A DNA stretch of 64,000 nt from Stictocephala bisonia. Its lineage: Eukaryota > Arthropoda > Insecta > Hemiptera > Membracidae. Within the stretch, counting starts at the first letter, position 1. The number at the start of each line of letters is the position of its first letter. The position numbers and the translations under genes are program-made. The stretch is from NCBI GenBank assembly GCA_035578905.1, contig JAQJVL010002213.1, forward strand, positions 49,855 to 113,854, read 5' to 3'. Positions 1 through 13,440 of the stretch are shown one piece after another. The notes under the pieces were generated by a model. The model did not search any database. It saw only the letters and a program-made list of their open reading frames with translations, and was not told where the DNA came from.

Positions 1-1405
1 TATCGCAAGATTGAAATTCAAAGATCGCAAGATTGAAATTCAAAGATCACAAGATTGAAACTCAAAGATCTCAAGATTGAAACTCAAAGATCGCAAGATT
101 TAAACTCAAATATCGCAAGACTTAAACCAAAAAATAGCAAGATTGAAACTAAAAGATCTCAAGATTGAAACTAAAAGATCGCAAGATTGAAACTCAAAGA
201 TCGCAAGATTGAAACTTAAAGATAGCAAGATTGAAACTCAAAGATCGCAAGATTGAAACTCAAAGATCACAAGTTTGAAACCAAAAGATTACAAGATTAA
301 AACTCAAATATCGCAAGATTAAAACTCAAAGATCGCAAGATTGAAATTTAGAGATCGCAAGATTGAAACTCAAAGAACGAACGATTGAAACTCAAAGATC
401 GCAAGATTGAAACTCAAAGATCGCAAGAATTAAACTCAAAGATCGCAAGATTGAAACTCAAAGATCGCATGATTGAAACTCAAAGATCGCAAGATTGAAA
501 CTCAAAGATAGCAAGATTGAAACTCAAAGATAGCAAGTTTGAAACTCAAAGATCGCATGATTGAAACTCAAAAATCGCAAGATTGAAACTCAAAGATCAC
601 AAGATTGAAATTCAAAGATCGCAAGATTGAAACTTAAAGATTGAACTATTGAAACTCAAAGATCGCAAGATTGAAACTCAAAGATCGCAAGATTGAAACT
701 CAAAGATCGCAAGATTAAAACTCAAAGATCGCAAGATTGGAACTCAAAGATCGCAAGATTAAAACTCAAAGATCGCAAGATTGAAACTCAAAATGTCAAG
801 ATTGAAACTCAAAGATTGCAAGATTTAAACTCAAAGATAGCAAGATTGAATCTCAAAGATTGCAAGATTGAAACTTAAAGATTGCAAGATTGAAACTCAA
901 AGATCGCAAGATTAAAACTCAAAGATCGAACGATTGAAACTCAAAGATCGCAAGATTGAAACTCAAAGATCGAACGATTGAAACTCAAGGATCGCAAGAT
1001 TGAAACTCAAAGATCGCAAGATTAAAACTCAAAGATCGCAAGATTGAAACTCAAAGATCGCAAGATTGAAACTCAAAGATCGCAAGATTGAACTTCAAAG
1101 ATAGCAAGATTGAACCACAAAGATCGCAAGTTTAAAACTCAAAGATCGCAAAATTAAAACTCAAAGATGGCAAGATTGAAACTCAAAGATCGCAAGACTA
1201 AAACTCAAAGATCGTAAGATTTAAAATCAAAGATTGCAAGATTGAATCTCAAATATCGCAAGATTTAAACTCAAAGATAGCAAGATTGAAACTCAAAGAT
1301 AGCAAGTTTGAAACTCAAAGATCACAGGATTGAAACTCAAAAATCGCAAGATTGAAACTCAAAGATCACAAGATTGAAATTCAAAGATCGCAAGATTGAA
1401 ACTCA
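1..1405 (+). repeat. Family I HOR segment, copy 1 of a ~2.57-kb-spaced pair
   Basis: The order of variant monomers here is repeated from 2571. The opening TATCGCAAGATTGAAATTC recurs at 2571, and the AAAATGTCAAG landmark near 787 recurs near 3356. The spacing is about 2,567-2,570 bp, with a few 1-2 bp indels between copies. Further relatives start at about 9773 and 11925. The left edge is cut by the window. Boundaries are accurate to about one or two monomers. Confidence 0.85.
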
Positions 1406-2570
1406 AAGATCGCAAGATTGAAACCAAAAGATCACAAGATTAAAACTAAAATATCGCAAGATTGAAACTCAAAGATCGCAAGATTGAAACTCAAAGATCG
1501 CAAGATTGAAACTCAAAGATAGCAAGATTGAACCACAAAGATCGCAAGTTTAAAACTCAAAGATCGCAAAATTAAAACTCAAAGATGGCAAGATTGAAAC
1601 TCAAAGATCGCAAGACTGAAACTCAAAGATCGTAAGATTTAAAATCAAAGATTGCAAGATTGAATCTCAAAGATCGCAAGATTTAAACTCAAAGATAGCA
1701 AGATTGAAACTCAAAGATAGCAAGTTTGAAACTCAAAGATCGCATGATTGAAATTAAAAAATCGCAAGATTGAAACTCAAAGATCACAAGATTGAAATTC
1801 AAAGATCGCAAGATTGAAACTCAAAGATAGCAAGATTGAACCACAAAGATCGCAAGTTTAAAACTCAAAGATCGCAAGATTCAAACTCAAAGATCACAAG
1901 ATTGAAACTCAAAGATCGCAAGAATGAATCCCAAAGAGCGCAAGAATGAAAAGAAAAGATCGCAATATTGAATCTCAAAGAATGCAAGATTGAAACTCAA
2001 AGATCACAAGATTAAACCTCAAATATCGCAGGATTGAACTCAAAGATCGCAAGATTGAATCTTAAAGATTGCAAGATTGAAACTCAAAGATCGCAGGATT
2101 GAAACTCAAAGATCGAACGATTGAAACTCAAAGATCGCAAGACTGAAACTCAAAGATCAAGATTGAATCTCAAAGATCGCAAGATTGAAACTCAAATATT
2201 GCAAGATTGAAACTCAAAGATCGCAAGATTGAAACTCAAAAATGGTAAGATTGAAACTCAAAGATTGCAAGATTCAAACTCAAAGATAGCAAGATATTAA
2301 CTCAAAGATTGAAAGAATGGAACTTAAAGATTGCAATATTGAAACTCAAAGATCGCAAGATTGAAACTCAAAGATCGAAAGATAGAAACTCAAAGATGGC
2401 AAGATTGAGACTCAAAGATAGCAGGATTGGAACTCAAATATCGCAAGATGGATACTTAAAGATCGCAAGATTGAAACGCAAAGATCGCAAGAATGAAACC
2501 CAAAGATCGCAAGATTGAAACTCCAAGATGGCAAGATTAAAACTCAAAGATCGCAAGATTGAAACAAAAA
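1406..2570 (+). repeat. Family I HOR segment matching 8607-9772
   Basis: From about 1406 the match to the 2.57-kb copy stops, and a match at a constant offset of 7,202 bp begins. GAAACCAAAAG is at about 1420 and 8622, the truncated monomer GATCAAGATTGAATCTC at 2155 and 9357, and the GGAACTTAAAGATTGCAATA region at about 2320 and 9522. The constant offset over more than 1 kb shows long-range copying of a block, not independent mutation. Confidence 0.85.
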
Positions 2571-3970
2571 TATCGCAAGATTGAAATTCAAAGATCGCAA
2601 GATTGAAATTCAAAGATCGCAAGATTGAAACTCAAAGATCTCAAGATTGAAACTCAAAGATCGCAAGATTGAAACTCAAAGATCGCAAGACTTAAACCAA
2701 AAATAGCAAGATTGAAACTAAAAGATCTCAAGATTGAAACTAAAAGATCGCAAGATTGAAACTCAAAGATCGCAAGATTGAAACTTAAAGATAGCAAGAT
2801 TGAAACTCAAAGATCGCAAGATTGAAACTCAAGATCACAAGTTTGAAACCAAAAGATTACAAGATTAAAACTCAAATATCGCAAGATTAAAACTCAAAGA
2901 TCGCAAGATTGAAATTTAGAGATCGCAAGATTGAAACTCAAAGAACGAACGATTGAAACTCAAAGATCGCAAGATTGAAACTCAAAGATCGCAAGAATTA
3001 AACTCAAAGATCGCAAGATTGAAACTCAAAGATCGCATGATTGAAACTCAAAGATCGCAAGATTGAAACTCAAAGATAGCAAGATTGAAACTCAAAGATA
3101 GCAAGTTTGAAACTCAAAGATCGCATGATTGAAACTCAAAAATCGCAAGATTGAAACTCAAAGATCACAAGATTGAAATTCAAAGATCGCAAGATTGAAA
3201 CTTAAAGATCGAACTATTGAAACTCAAAGATCGCAAGATTGAAACTCAAAGATCGCAAGATTGAAACTCAAAGATCGCAAGATTAAAACTCAAAGATCGC
3301 AAGATTGGAACTCAAAGATCGCAAGATTAAAACTCAAAGATCGCAAGATTGAAACTCAAAATGTCAAGATTGAAACTCAAAGATTGCAAGATTCAAACTC
3401 AAAGATAGCAAGATTGAATCTCAAAGATTGCAAGATTGAAACTTAAAGATTGCAAGATTGAAACTCAAAGATCGCAAGATTAAAACTCAAAGATCGAACG
3501 ATTGAAACTCAAAGATCGCAAGATTGAAACTCAAAGATCGAACGATTGAAACTCAAGGATCGCAAGATTGAAACTCAAAGATCGCAAGATTAAAACTCAA
3601 AGATCGCAAGATTGAAACTCAAAGATCGCAAGATTGAAACTCAAAGATCGCAAGATTGAACTTCAAAGATAGCAAGATTGAACCACAAAGATCGCAAGTT
3701 TAAAACTCAAAGATCGCAAAATTAAAACTCAAAGATGGCAAGATTGAAACTCAAAGATCGCAAGACTAAAACTCAAAGATCGTAAGATTTAAAATCAAAG
3801 ATTGCAAGATTGAATCTCAAATATCGCAAGATTTAAACTCAAAGATAGCAAGATTGAAACTCAAAGATAGCAAGTTTGAAACTCAAAGATCACAGGATTG
3901 AAACTCAAAAATCGCAAGATTGAAACTCAAAGATCACAAGATTGAAATTCAAAGATCGCAAGATTGAAAC
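2571..3970 (+). repeat. Family I HOR segment, second copy of 1-1405
   Basis: This repeats the variant order of 1-1405 with only scattered single-base differences, for example ATTGAACTATT versus ATCGAACTATT near 640/3208. It continues the 7,202-bp-offset match to 9773-11172. The match weakens near 3970, where the sequence shifts to a different monomer order. Confidence 0.85.
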
Positions 3971-5340
3971 TCAAAGATAGTAAGATTGAAACTCAAAGAT
4001 CGCAAGTTTAAAACTCAAAGATTGCAAGATTGAAACTCAAAGATCGCTAGATTGAAACTCAAAGATCGCCAGAATGAATCCCAAAGATCGCAAGAATGAA
4101 ACTAAAAGATCGCAAGATTCAAACTCAAAGATAGCAAGATTTTAACTCAAAGATCGAAAGATTGAAACTTAAAGATTGCAATATTGAAACTCAAAGATCG
4201 CAAGATTGAAACTCAAAGATCGAAAGATAGAAACTCAAAGATGGCAAGATTGAAACTCAAAGATAGCAAGATTGAAACTCAAAGATTGCAAGATTCAAAC
4301 TCAAAGATAGCAAGATTGAATCTCAAGATAGCAAGTTTGAAACTAATAGAACGCAGGATTGAAACTCAAAGATCGCAAGATTGAAACTCAAAGATCGCAA
4401 GATTGAAACTCAAAGATCATAAGATTGAAACTCAAAGATCGCAAGATTGAAACTCAAAGATCGCAAGATTGAAACTCGAAGATCGCAAGATTGAAATTCA
4501 AACATAGCAAGTTTGAAACTAAAAGATCGCAAGATTGAAACTCAAAGATCGCAAGATTGAAACTCAAACATCGAACGATTGAAACTCAATGATCGCAAGA
4601 TTGAAACTCAAAGATCGCAAGATTGAAACTCAAAGATTGCAAGATTAAAACTCAAAGATAGCAAGATTGAAACTCAAAGATTGCAAGATTCAAACTCAAA
4701 GATAGCAAGATTGAATCTCAAGATAGCAAGTTTGAAACTAATAGAACGCAGGATTGAAACTCAAAGATCGCAAGATTGAAACTCAAAGATCGCAAGATTG
4801 AAACTCAAAGATCATAAGATTGAAACTTAAAGATCGCAAGATTGAAACTCAAAGATCGCAAGATTGAAACTCGAAGATCGCAAGATTGAAATTTAAACAT
4901 AGCAAGTTTGAAACTCAAAGATCGCATGATTGAAACTCAAAAATCGCAAGATTGAAACTCAAAGATCACAAGATTGAAATTCAAAGATCGCAAGATTGAA
5001 ACTCAAAGATCAAACGATTGAAGCTCAAAGATCACAAGTTTGAAACTCAAAGATCACAAGATTGAAACTTAAAGATCGAAGGATTGAAACTCAAAGAATG
5101 CAGAATTGAAACTCAAAGATCGCAAGATTGAGACTCAAAGATCGCATGATTGAAACTCAAAAATCGCAAGATTGAAACTCAAAGATCACAAGATTGAAAT
5201 TCAAAGATCGCAAGATTGAAACTCAAAGATCAAACGATTGAATCTCAAAGATCGCAAGATTGAAACTCAAAGATCGCAAGATTGAAACTCAAAGATCGCA
5301 AGATTGAAACTCAAAGATCGCAAGATTGAAACTCAAAGAT
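3971..5340 (+). repeat. Mosaic satellite with two short local duplications
   Basis: This part combines family II landmarks (CTAATAGAACGCAGG at about 4343 and 4738) with family I sequence. The two landmarks are 395 bp apart, close to 18 monomers, and their surroundings match, so this is a local tandem copy. A second local copy has GATCGCATGATTG at about 4920 and 5140, exactly 220 bp (10 monomers) apart, and each copy is followed by a GATCAAACGATTG monomer. There is no other content. Confidence 0.75.
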
Positions 5341-6169
5341 CGCAAGATTTAAACTAAAAAATAGCAAGATTGAAACTCAAAGATCTCAAGATTGAAACTA
5401 AAAGATCGCAAGATTGAAAATCAAAGAACGCAAGAATGAGACCCAAAGATCGCAAGATTGAATTTCAAAGATCGAAGGATTGAAACTCAAAGAATGCAGG
5501 ATTGAAACTCAAAGATCGCAAGATTGAAACTCAAAGATCGCAAGATTGAAACCAAAAGATCACAAGATTAAAACTCAAATATCGCAAGATTAAAACTCAA
5601 AGATCGCAAGATTGAAACTTAGAGATTGCAAGATTGAAACTCAAAAATCGCGAAATTGAAACTCAAAGATCGCAAGATTGAAACTCAAAGATAGCAAGAT
5701 TGAACCACAAAGATCGCAAGTTTAAAACTCAAAGATCGCAAAATTGAAACTCAAAGATGGCAAGATTGATACTCAAAGATCGCAAGACTGAAACTCAAAG
5801 ATCGCAAGATTTAAAATTAAAGATTGCAAGATTGAAACTCAAAGATCGCAAGATTTAAACTCAAAGATAGCAAGATTGAGACTCAAAGATAGCAAGTTTG
5901 AAACTCAAAGATCGTATGATTAAAACTCAAAAATCGCAAGATTTAAACTCAAAGATCACAAGATTGAAACTCAAAGATCGCAAGATTGACACTCAAAGAT
6001 CGCAAAATTGATACTCAAAGATCGCAAGATTGAAACTCAAAAATGGCAAGATTGAAACTCAAAGATTGCAAGATTCAAACTCAAAGATAGCAAAATTGAA
6101 TCTCAAAGATAGCAAGTTTGAAACTAAAAGATCGCAAGATTGAAACTCAAAGATCGCAAGATTGAAACT
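5341..6169 (+). repeat. Satellite block with the GAATGAGACCCAAAG landmark
   Basis: This contains the ordered set AAAAAATAGCAAG, AAAGATCTCAAG, GAACGCAAGAATGAGACCC, GATCGAAGGATTG and GAATGCAGGATTG. The same order recurs at about 16.05, 25.2, 30.9, 35.2, 35.7, 39.15, 41.8, 42.9, 48.65, 51.8, 54.85 and 61.7 kb. It is the most widely scattered higher-order segment in the window and occurs beside both landmark families. Confidence 0.8.
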
Positions 6170-7552
6170 CAAAGATCACAAGATTGAAACTCAAAGATCG
6201 CAAGATTGAAACTCAAAGATCGCAAGATTGAAACTCGAAGATCGCAAGATTGAAATTAAAAGATAGCAAGTTTGAAACTAAAAGATCGCAAGAGTGAAAC
6301 TCAAAGATCGCATGATTGAAACTCAAAGATCGCAAGATTAAAACTCATAGATGGCAAGATTGAAATTCAAAGATCGCCATATTGAAACTCAAAGATCGCA
6401 AGAATAAAACTCAAAGATGGCAAGATTTAAACTCAATTCGCAAGATTAAAACTCAAAGATGGCAAGATTGAAACTCAAAGATCGCAGGATTGAACCTCAA
6501 AGATCGCAAGAATTAAACTCAAAGATCGCAAGATTGAAACTCAATGATCGCATGATTGAAACTCAAAGATCGCATGATTAAAACTCAAAAATCGCAAGAT
6601 TGAAACTCAAAGATCACAAGATTGAAATTCAAAGATCGCAAGATTGAAACTCAAAGATCGAACGATTGAAACTCAAAGATCACAAGATTGAAACTCAAAG
6701 ATCGCAAGATTGACACTCAAAGATCGCAAGATTGAAACTTAAAGATCGCAAGATTGAAACCCAAAGATCGCAAAATTGAAACTCAAAGATCGCAAGATTG
6801 AAACTCAAAATGTCAAGATTGAAACTCAAAGATTGCAAGATTCACACTCAAAGATAGCAAGATTGAATCTCAAAGATTGCAAGATTAAAACTTAAAGATT
6901 GCAAGATTGAAACTCAAAGATCGCAAGATTAAAAGTCAAAGATCGAACGATTGAAACTCAAAGATCGCAAGATTGAAACTCAAACATCGAACGATTGAAA
7001 CTCAAGGATCGCAAGATTGAAACTCAAAGATCGCAAGATTGAAACTCAAAGATTGCAAGATTAAAACTCAAAGATCGCAAGATTGAAACTCAAAGATCGC
7101 AAGATTGAAACTCTAAGATCGCAAGATTGAAACTCAAAGATCGCAAGATTTAAACTCAAAGATCGCAAGATTGAAACTTAAAGATAGCAAGATTGAAACT
7201 CAAAGATCGCAAGATTGAAACTCAAAGATCGCAAGATTGAAACCAAAAGATCACAAGATTAAAACTCAAATATCGCAAGATTGAAACTCAAAGATCGCAA
7301 GATTGAAACTCAAAGATTGCAAGATTGAAACTCAAAGATAGCAAGATTGAACCACAAAGATCGCAAGTTTAAAACTCAAAGATCGCAAAATTAAAACTCA
7401 AAGATGGCAAGATTGAAACTCAAAGATCGCAAGACTGAAACTCAAAGATCGTAAGATTTAAAATCAAAGATTGCAAGATTGAATCTCAAAGATCGCAAGA
7501 TTTAAACTCAAAGATAGCAAGATTGAAACTCAAAGATAGCAAGTTTGAAACT
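6170..7552 (+). repeat. 1,383-bp tandem HOR, copy 1
   Basis: This is the first of two adjacent, almost identical copies. Rare variants recur at exactly 1,383 bp: AGATCGCCATATTG at 6371 and 7754, ACTCAATTCGCAAG at 6431 and 7814, and AAACTCGAAG at 6231 and 7614. GATTCACACTC and ATTAAAAGTC also recur in the same order. The unit is about 63 monomers, some of them 20-21 bp. Confidence 0.9.
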
Positions 7553-8935
7553 CAAAGATCACAAGATTGAAACTCAAAGATCGCAAGATTGAAACTCAAA
7601 GATCGCAAGATTGAAACTCGAAGATCGCAAGATTGAAATTAAAAGATAGCAAGTTTGAAACTAAAAGATCGCAAGATTGAAACTCAAAGATCGCATGATT
7701 GAAACTCAAAGATCGCAAGATTAAAACTCATAGATGGCAAGATTGAAATTCAAAGATCGCCATATTGAAACTCAAAGATCGCAAGAATAAAACTCAAAGA
7801 TGGCAAGATTTAAACTCAATTCGCAAGATTAAAACTCAAAGATGGCAAGATTGAAACTCAAAGATCGCAGGATTGAACCTCAAAGATCGCAAGAATTAAA
7901 CTCAAAGATCGCAAGATTGAAACTCAATGATCGCATGATTGAAACTCAAAGATCGCATGATTAAAACTCAAAAATCGCAAGATTGAAACTCAAAGATCAC
8001 AAGATTGAAATTCAAAGATCGCAAGATTGAAACTCAAAGATCGAACGATTGAAACTCAAAGATCACAAGATTGAAACTCAAAGATCGCAAGATTGAAACT
8101 CAAAGATCGCAAGATTGAAACTCAAAGATCGCAAGATTGAAACCCAAAGATCGCAAAATTGAAACTCAAAGATCGCAAGATTGAAACTCAAAATGTCAAG
8201 ATTGAAACTCAAAGATTGCAAGATTCACACTCAAAGATAGCAAGATTCAATCTCAAAGATTGCAAGATTAAAACTTAAAGATTGCAAGATTGAAACTCAA
8301 AGATCGCAAGATTAAAAGTCAAAGATCGAACGATTGAAACTCAAAGATCGCAAGATTGAAACTCAAACATCGAACGATTGAAACTCAAGGATCGCAAGAT
8401 TGAAACTCAAAGATCGCAAGATTGAAACTCAAAGATTGCAAGATTAAAACTCAAAGATCGCAAGATTGAAACTCAAAGATCGCAAGATTGAAACTCTAAG
8501 ATCGCAAGATTGAAACTCAAAGATCGCAAGATTTAAACTCAAAGATCGCAAGATTGAAACTTAAAGATAGCAAGATTGAAACTCAAAGATCGCAAGATTG
8601 AAACTCAAAGATCGCAAGATTGAAACCAAAAGATCACAAGATTAAAACTCAAATATCGCAAGATTGAAACTCAAAGATCGCAAGATTGAAACTCAAAGAT
8701 TGCAAGATTGAAACTCAAAGATAGCAAGATTGAACCACAAAGATCGCAAGTTTAAAACTCAAAGATCGCAAAATTAAAACTCAAAGATGGCAAGATTGAA
8801 ACTCAAAGATCGCAAGACTGAAACTCAAAGATCGTAAGATTTAAAATCAAAGATTGCAAGATTGAATCTCAAAGATCGCAAGATTTAAACTCAAAGATAG
8901 CAAGATTGAAACTCAAAGATAGCAAGTTTGAAACT
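7553..8935 (+). repeat. 1,383-bp tandem HOR, copy 2
   Basis: This directly follows copy 1 with the same variant order and very few substitutions, for example GATTCAATC for GATTGAATC near 8246. High identity and exact adjacency indicate a recent unequal crossover or similar event. A related, more diverged copy lies at about 18.39-20.13 kb. Confidence 0.9.
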
Positions 8936-9030
8936 CAAAGATCGCATGATTGAAACTCAAAAATCGCAAGATTGAAACTCAAAGATCACAAGATTGAAAT
9001 TCAAAGATCGCAAGATTGAAACTCAAAGAT

Positions 9031-11182
9031 AGCAAGATTGAACCACAAAGATCGCAAGTTTAAAACTCAAAGATCGTAAGATTCAAACTCAAAGATCACA
9101 AGATTGAAACTCAAAGATCGCAAGAATGAATCCCAAAGATCGCAAGAAGGAAAATAAAAGATCGCAATATTGAATCTCAAAGAATGCAAGATTGAAACTC
9201 AAAGGTCACAAGATTAAACCTCAAATATCGCAGGATTGAACTCAAAGATCGCAAGATTGAATCTTAAAGATTGCAAGATTGAAACTCAAAGATCGCAGGA
9301 TTGAAACTCAAAGATCGAACGATTGAAACTCAAAGATCGCAAGACTGAAACTCAAAGATCAAGATTGAATCTCAAAGATCGCAAGATTGAAACTCAAAGA
9401 TTGCAAGATTGAAACTCAAAGATCGCAAGATTGAAACTCAAAAATGGCAAGATTGAAACTCAAAGATTGCAAGATTCAAACTCAAAGATAGCAAGATATT
9501 AACTCAAAGATTGAAAGATTGGAACTTAAAGATTGCAATATTGAAACTCAAAGATCGCAAGATTGAAACTCAAAGATCGAAAGATAGAAACTCAAAGATG
9601 GCAAGATTGAGACTCAAAGATAGCAGGATTGGAACTCAAATATCGCAAGATGAATACTTAAAGATCGCAAGATTGAAACTCAAAGATCGCAAGAATGAAA
9701 CCCAAAGATCGCAAGATTGAAACTCCAAGATGGCAAGATTAAAACTCAAAGATCGCAAGATTGAAACAAAAATATCGCAAGATTGAAATTCAAAGATCGC
9801 AAGATTGAAATTCAAAGATCGCAAGATTGAAACTCAAAGATCTCAAGATTGAAACTCAAAGATCGCAAGATTGAAACTCAAAGATCGCAAGACTTAAACC
9901 AAAAAATAGCAAGATTGAAACTAAAAGATCTCAAGATTGAAACTAAAAGATCGCAAGATTGAAACTCAAAGATCGCAAGATTAAAACTTAAAGATAGCAA
10001 GATTGAAACTCAAAGATCGCAAGATTGAAACTCAAAGATCACAAGTTTGAAACCAAAAGATTACAAGATTAAAACTCAAATATCGCAAGATTAAAACTCA
10101 AAGATCGCAAGATTAAAATTTAGAAATCGCAAGAATGAAACTCAAAGAACGAACGATTGAAACTCAAAGATCGCAAGATTGAAACTCAAAGATCGCAAGA
10201 ATTAAACTCAAAGATCGCAAGATTGAAACTCAAAGATCGCATGATTGAAACTCAAAGATCGCAAGATTGAAACTCAAAGATAGCAAGATTGAAACTCAAA
10301 GATAGCAAGTTTGAAACTCAAAGATCGCATGATTGAAACTCAAAAATCGCAAGATTGAAACTCAAAGATCACAAGATTGAAATTCAAAGATCGCAAGATT
10401 GAAACTTAAAGATCGAACTATTGAAACTCAAAGATCGCAAGATTGAAACTCAAAGGTCGCAAGATTGCAACTCAAAGATCGCAAGATTAAAACTCAAAGA
10501 TCGCAAGATTGGAACTCAAAGATCGCAAAATTAAAACTCAAAGATCGCAAGATTGAAACTCAAAATGTCAAGATTGAAACTCAAAGATTGCAAGATTCAA
10601 ACTCAAAGATAGCAAGATTGAATCTCAAAGATTGCAAGATTGAAACTTAAAGATTGCAAGATTGAAACTCAAAGATCGCAAGATTAAAACTCAAAGATCG
10701 AACGATTGAAACTCAAAGATCGCAAGATTGAAACTCAAAGATCGAACGATTGAAACTCAAGGATCGCAAGATTGAAACTCAAAGATCGCAAGATTGAAAC
10801 TCAAAGATCGCAAGAATTAAACTTAAAGATCGCAAGATTGAAACTCAAAGATCGCAAGATTGAACTTCAAAGATAGCAAGATTGAACCACAAAGATCGCA
10901 AGTTTAAAACTCAAAGATCGCAAAATTAAAACTCAAAGATGGCAAGATTGAAACTCAAAGATCGCAAGACTAAAACTCAAAGATCGTAAGATTTAAAATC
11001 AAAGATTGCAAGATTGAATCTCAAATATCGCAAGATTTAAACTCAAAGATAGCAAGATTGAAACTCAAAGATAGCAAGTTTGAAACTCAAAGATCACAGG
11101 ATTGAAACTCAAAAATCGCAAGATTGAAACTCAAAGATCACAAGATTGAAATTCAAAGATCGCAAGATTGAAACTCAAAGAT
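9031..11182 (+). repeat. 2,152-bp tandem HOR, copy 1
   Basis: The start is set at AGCAAGATTGAACCACAAAG (9031), which recurs at 11183. TATCGCAAG after AACAAAAA recurs at 9773 and 11925, and the truncated monomer GATCAAGATTG at 9357 and 11509, all 2,152 bp apart. The start point within the repeat is arbitrary. The stretch 8936-9030 belongs to the same block upstream of this mark. Confidence 0.88.
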
Positions 11183-13165
11183 AGCAAGATTGAACCACAA
11201 AGATCGCAAGTTTAAAACTCAAAGATCGCAAGATTCAAACTCAAAGATCACAAGATTGAAACTCAAAGATCGCAAGAATGAATCCCAAAGATCGCAAGAA
11301 GGAAAATAAAAGATCGCAATATTGAATCTCAAAGAATGCAAGATTGAAACTCAAAGGTCACAAGATTAAACCTCAAATATCGCAGGATTGAACTCAAAGA
11401 TCGCAAGATTGAATCTTAAAGATTGCAAGATTGAAACTCAAAGATCGCAGGATTGAAACTCAAAGATCGAACGATTGAAACTCAAAGATCGCAAGACTGA
11501 AACTCAAAGATCAAGATTGAATCTCAAAGATCGCAAGATTGAAACTCAAAGATTGCAAGATTGAAACTCAAAGATCGCAAGATTGAAACTCAAAAATGGC
11601 AAGATTGAAACTCAAAGATTGCAAGATTCAAACTCAAAGATAGCAAGATATTAACTCAAAGATTGAAAGATTGGAACTTAAAGATTGCAATATTGAAACT
11701 CAAAGATCGCAAGATTGAAACTCAAAGATCGAAAGATAGAAACTCAAAGATGGCAAGATTGAGACTCAAAGATAGCAGGATTGGAACTCAAATATCGCAA
11801 GATGAATACTTAAAGATCGCAAGATTGAAACTCAAAGATCGCAAGAATGAAACCCAAAGATCGCAAGATTGAAACTCCAAGATGGCAAGATTAAAACTCA
11901 AAGATCGCAAGATTAAAACAAAAATATCGCAAGATTGAAATTCAAAGATCGCAAGATTGAAATTCAAAGATCGCAAGATTGAAACTCAAAGATCTCAAGA
12001 TTGAAACTCAAAGATCGCAAGATTGAAACTCAAAGATCGCAAGACTTAAACCAAAAAATAGCAAGATTGAAACTAAAAGATCTCAAGATTGAAACTAAAA
12101 GATCGCAAGATTGAAACTCAAAGATCGCAAGATTAAAACTTAAAGATAGCAAGATTGAAACTCAAAGATCGCAAGATTGAAACTCAAAGATCACAAGTTT
12201 GAAACCAAAAGATTACAAGATTAAAACTCAAATATCGCAAGATTAAAACTCAAAGATCGCAAGATTAAAATTTAGAAATCGCAAGAATGAAACTCAAAGA
12301 TCGAACGATTGAAACTCAAAGATCGCAAGATTGAAACTCAAAGATCGCAAGATTAAACTCAAAGATCGCAAGATTGAAACTCAAAGATCGCAAGATTGAA
12401 ACTCAAAGATCGCAAGATTGAAACTCAAAGATAGCAAGATTGAAACTCAAAGATAGCAAGATTGAAACTCAAAGATAGCATGATTGAAACTCAAAAATCG
12501 CAAGATTGAAACTCAAAGATCACAAGATTGAAATTCAAAGATCGCAAGATTGAAACTTAAAGATCGAACTATTGAAACTCAAAGATCGCAAGATTGAAAC
12601 TCAAAGGTCGCAAGATTGCAACTCAAAGATCGCAAGATTAAAACTCAAAGATCGCAAGATTGGAACTCAAAGATCGCAAAATTAAAACTCAAAGATCGCA
12701 AGATTGAAACTCAAAATGTCAAGATTGAAACTCAAAGATTGCAAGATTCAAACTCAAAGATAGCAAGATTGAATCTCAAAGATTGCAAGATTGAAACTTA
12801 AAGATTGCAAGATTGAAACTCAAAGATCGCAAGATTAAAACTCAAAGATCGAACGATTGAAACTCAAAGATCGCAAGATTGAAACTCAAAGATCGCAAGA
12901 TTGAAACTTAAAGATCGCAAGATTGAAACTCAAAGATCGCAAGATTGAAACTCAAAGATCGCAAGATTGAACCTCAAAGATAGCAAGATTGAACCACAAA
13001 GATCGCAAGTTTAAAACTCAAAGATCGCAAAATTAAAACTCAAAGATGGCAAGATTGAAACTCAAAGATCGCAAGACTAAAACTCAAAGATCGTAAGATT
13101 TAAAATCAAAGATTGCAAGATTGAATCTCAAATATCGCAAGATTTAAACTCAAAGATAGCAAGAT
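11183..13165 (+). repeat. 2,152-bp tandem HOR, copy 2, truncated
   Basis: This follows copy 1 with the same variants, including AAATTTAGAAATCGCAAG and GCAACTCAAAG. It lacks the last part of the unit: near 13165 the order jumps to sequence that should lie about 0.7 kb further on. The AAAATGTCAAG landmark is at about 12713. Confidence 0.85.
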
Positions 13166-13440
13166 TGAAACTCAAAGATGGCAAGATTGAGACTCAAAGA
13201 TCAGCAGGATTGAACTCAAAAATCGCAAGATTGAATACTTAAAGATCGCAAGATTGAAACTCAAAGATCGCAAGAATGAAACCCAAAGATCGCAAGATTG
13301 AAACTCCAAGATGGCAAGATTAAAACTCAAAGATCGCAAGATTGAAACAAAAATATCGCAAGATTGAAATTCAAAGATCGCAAGATTGAAATTAAAAAAT
13401 GCAAGATTGAAACTCAAAGATCACAAGATTAAACCTCAAA
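13166..13440 (+). repeat. Mosaic junction between HOR families
   Basis: Near 13166 the order passes straight from sequence like 11060 to sequence like 11745 (GATGGCAAGATTGAGACTC). Near 13395 it jumps again to GATCACAAGATTAAACCTC. The piece also carries odd indels, GATCAGCAGG and GATTGAATACTT, absent from its relatives. These look like deletion or recombination joints, or an assembly join. Confidence 0.7.

Noticed and set aside
693..878. Short open frame of 61 codons on the plus strand, with an almost identical frame at 3261-3446
   Set aside because: The translation is only the satellite read in triplets (repeating KLKDRKIE-type residues). Identical frames recur because the HOR is duplicated. 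There is no unique sequence or promoter, and the frame depends on TGA-removing variants.
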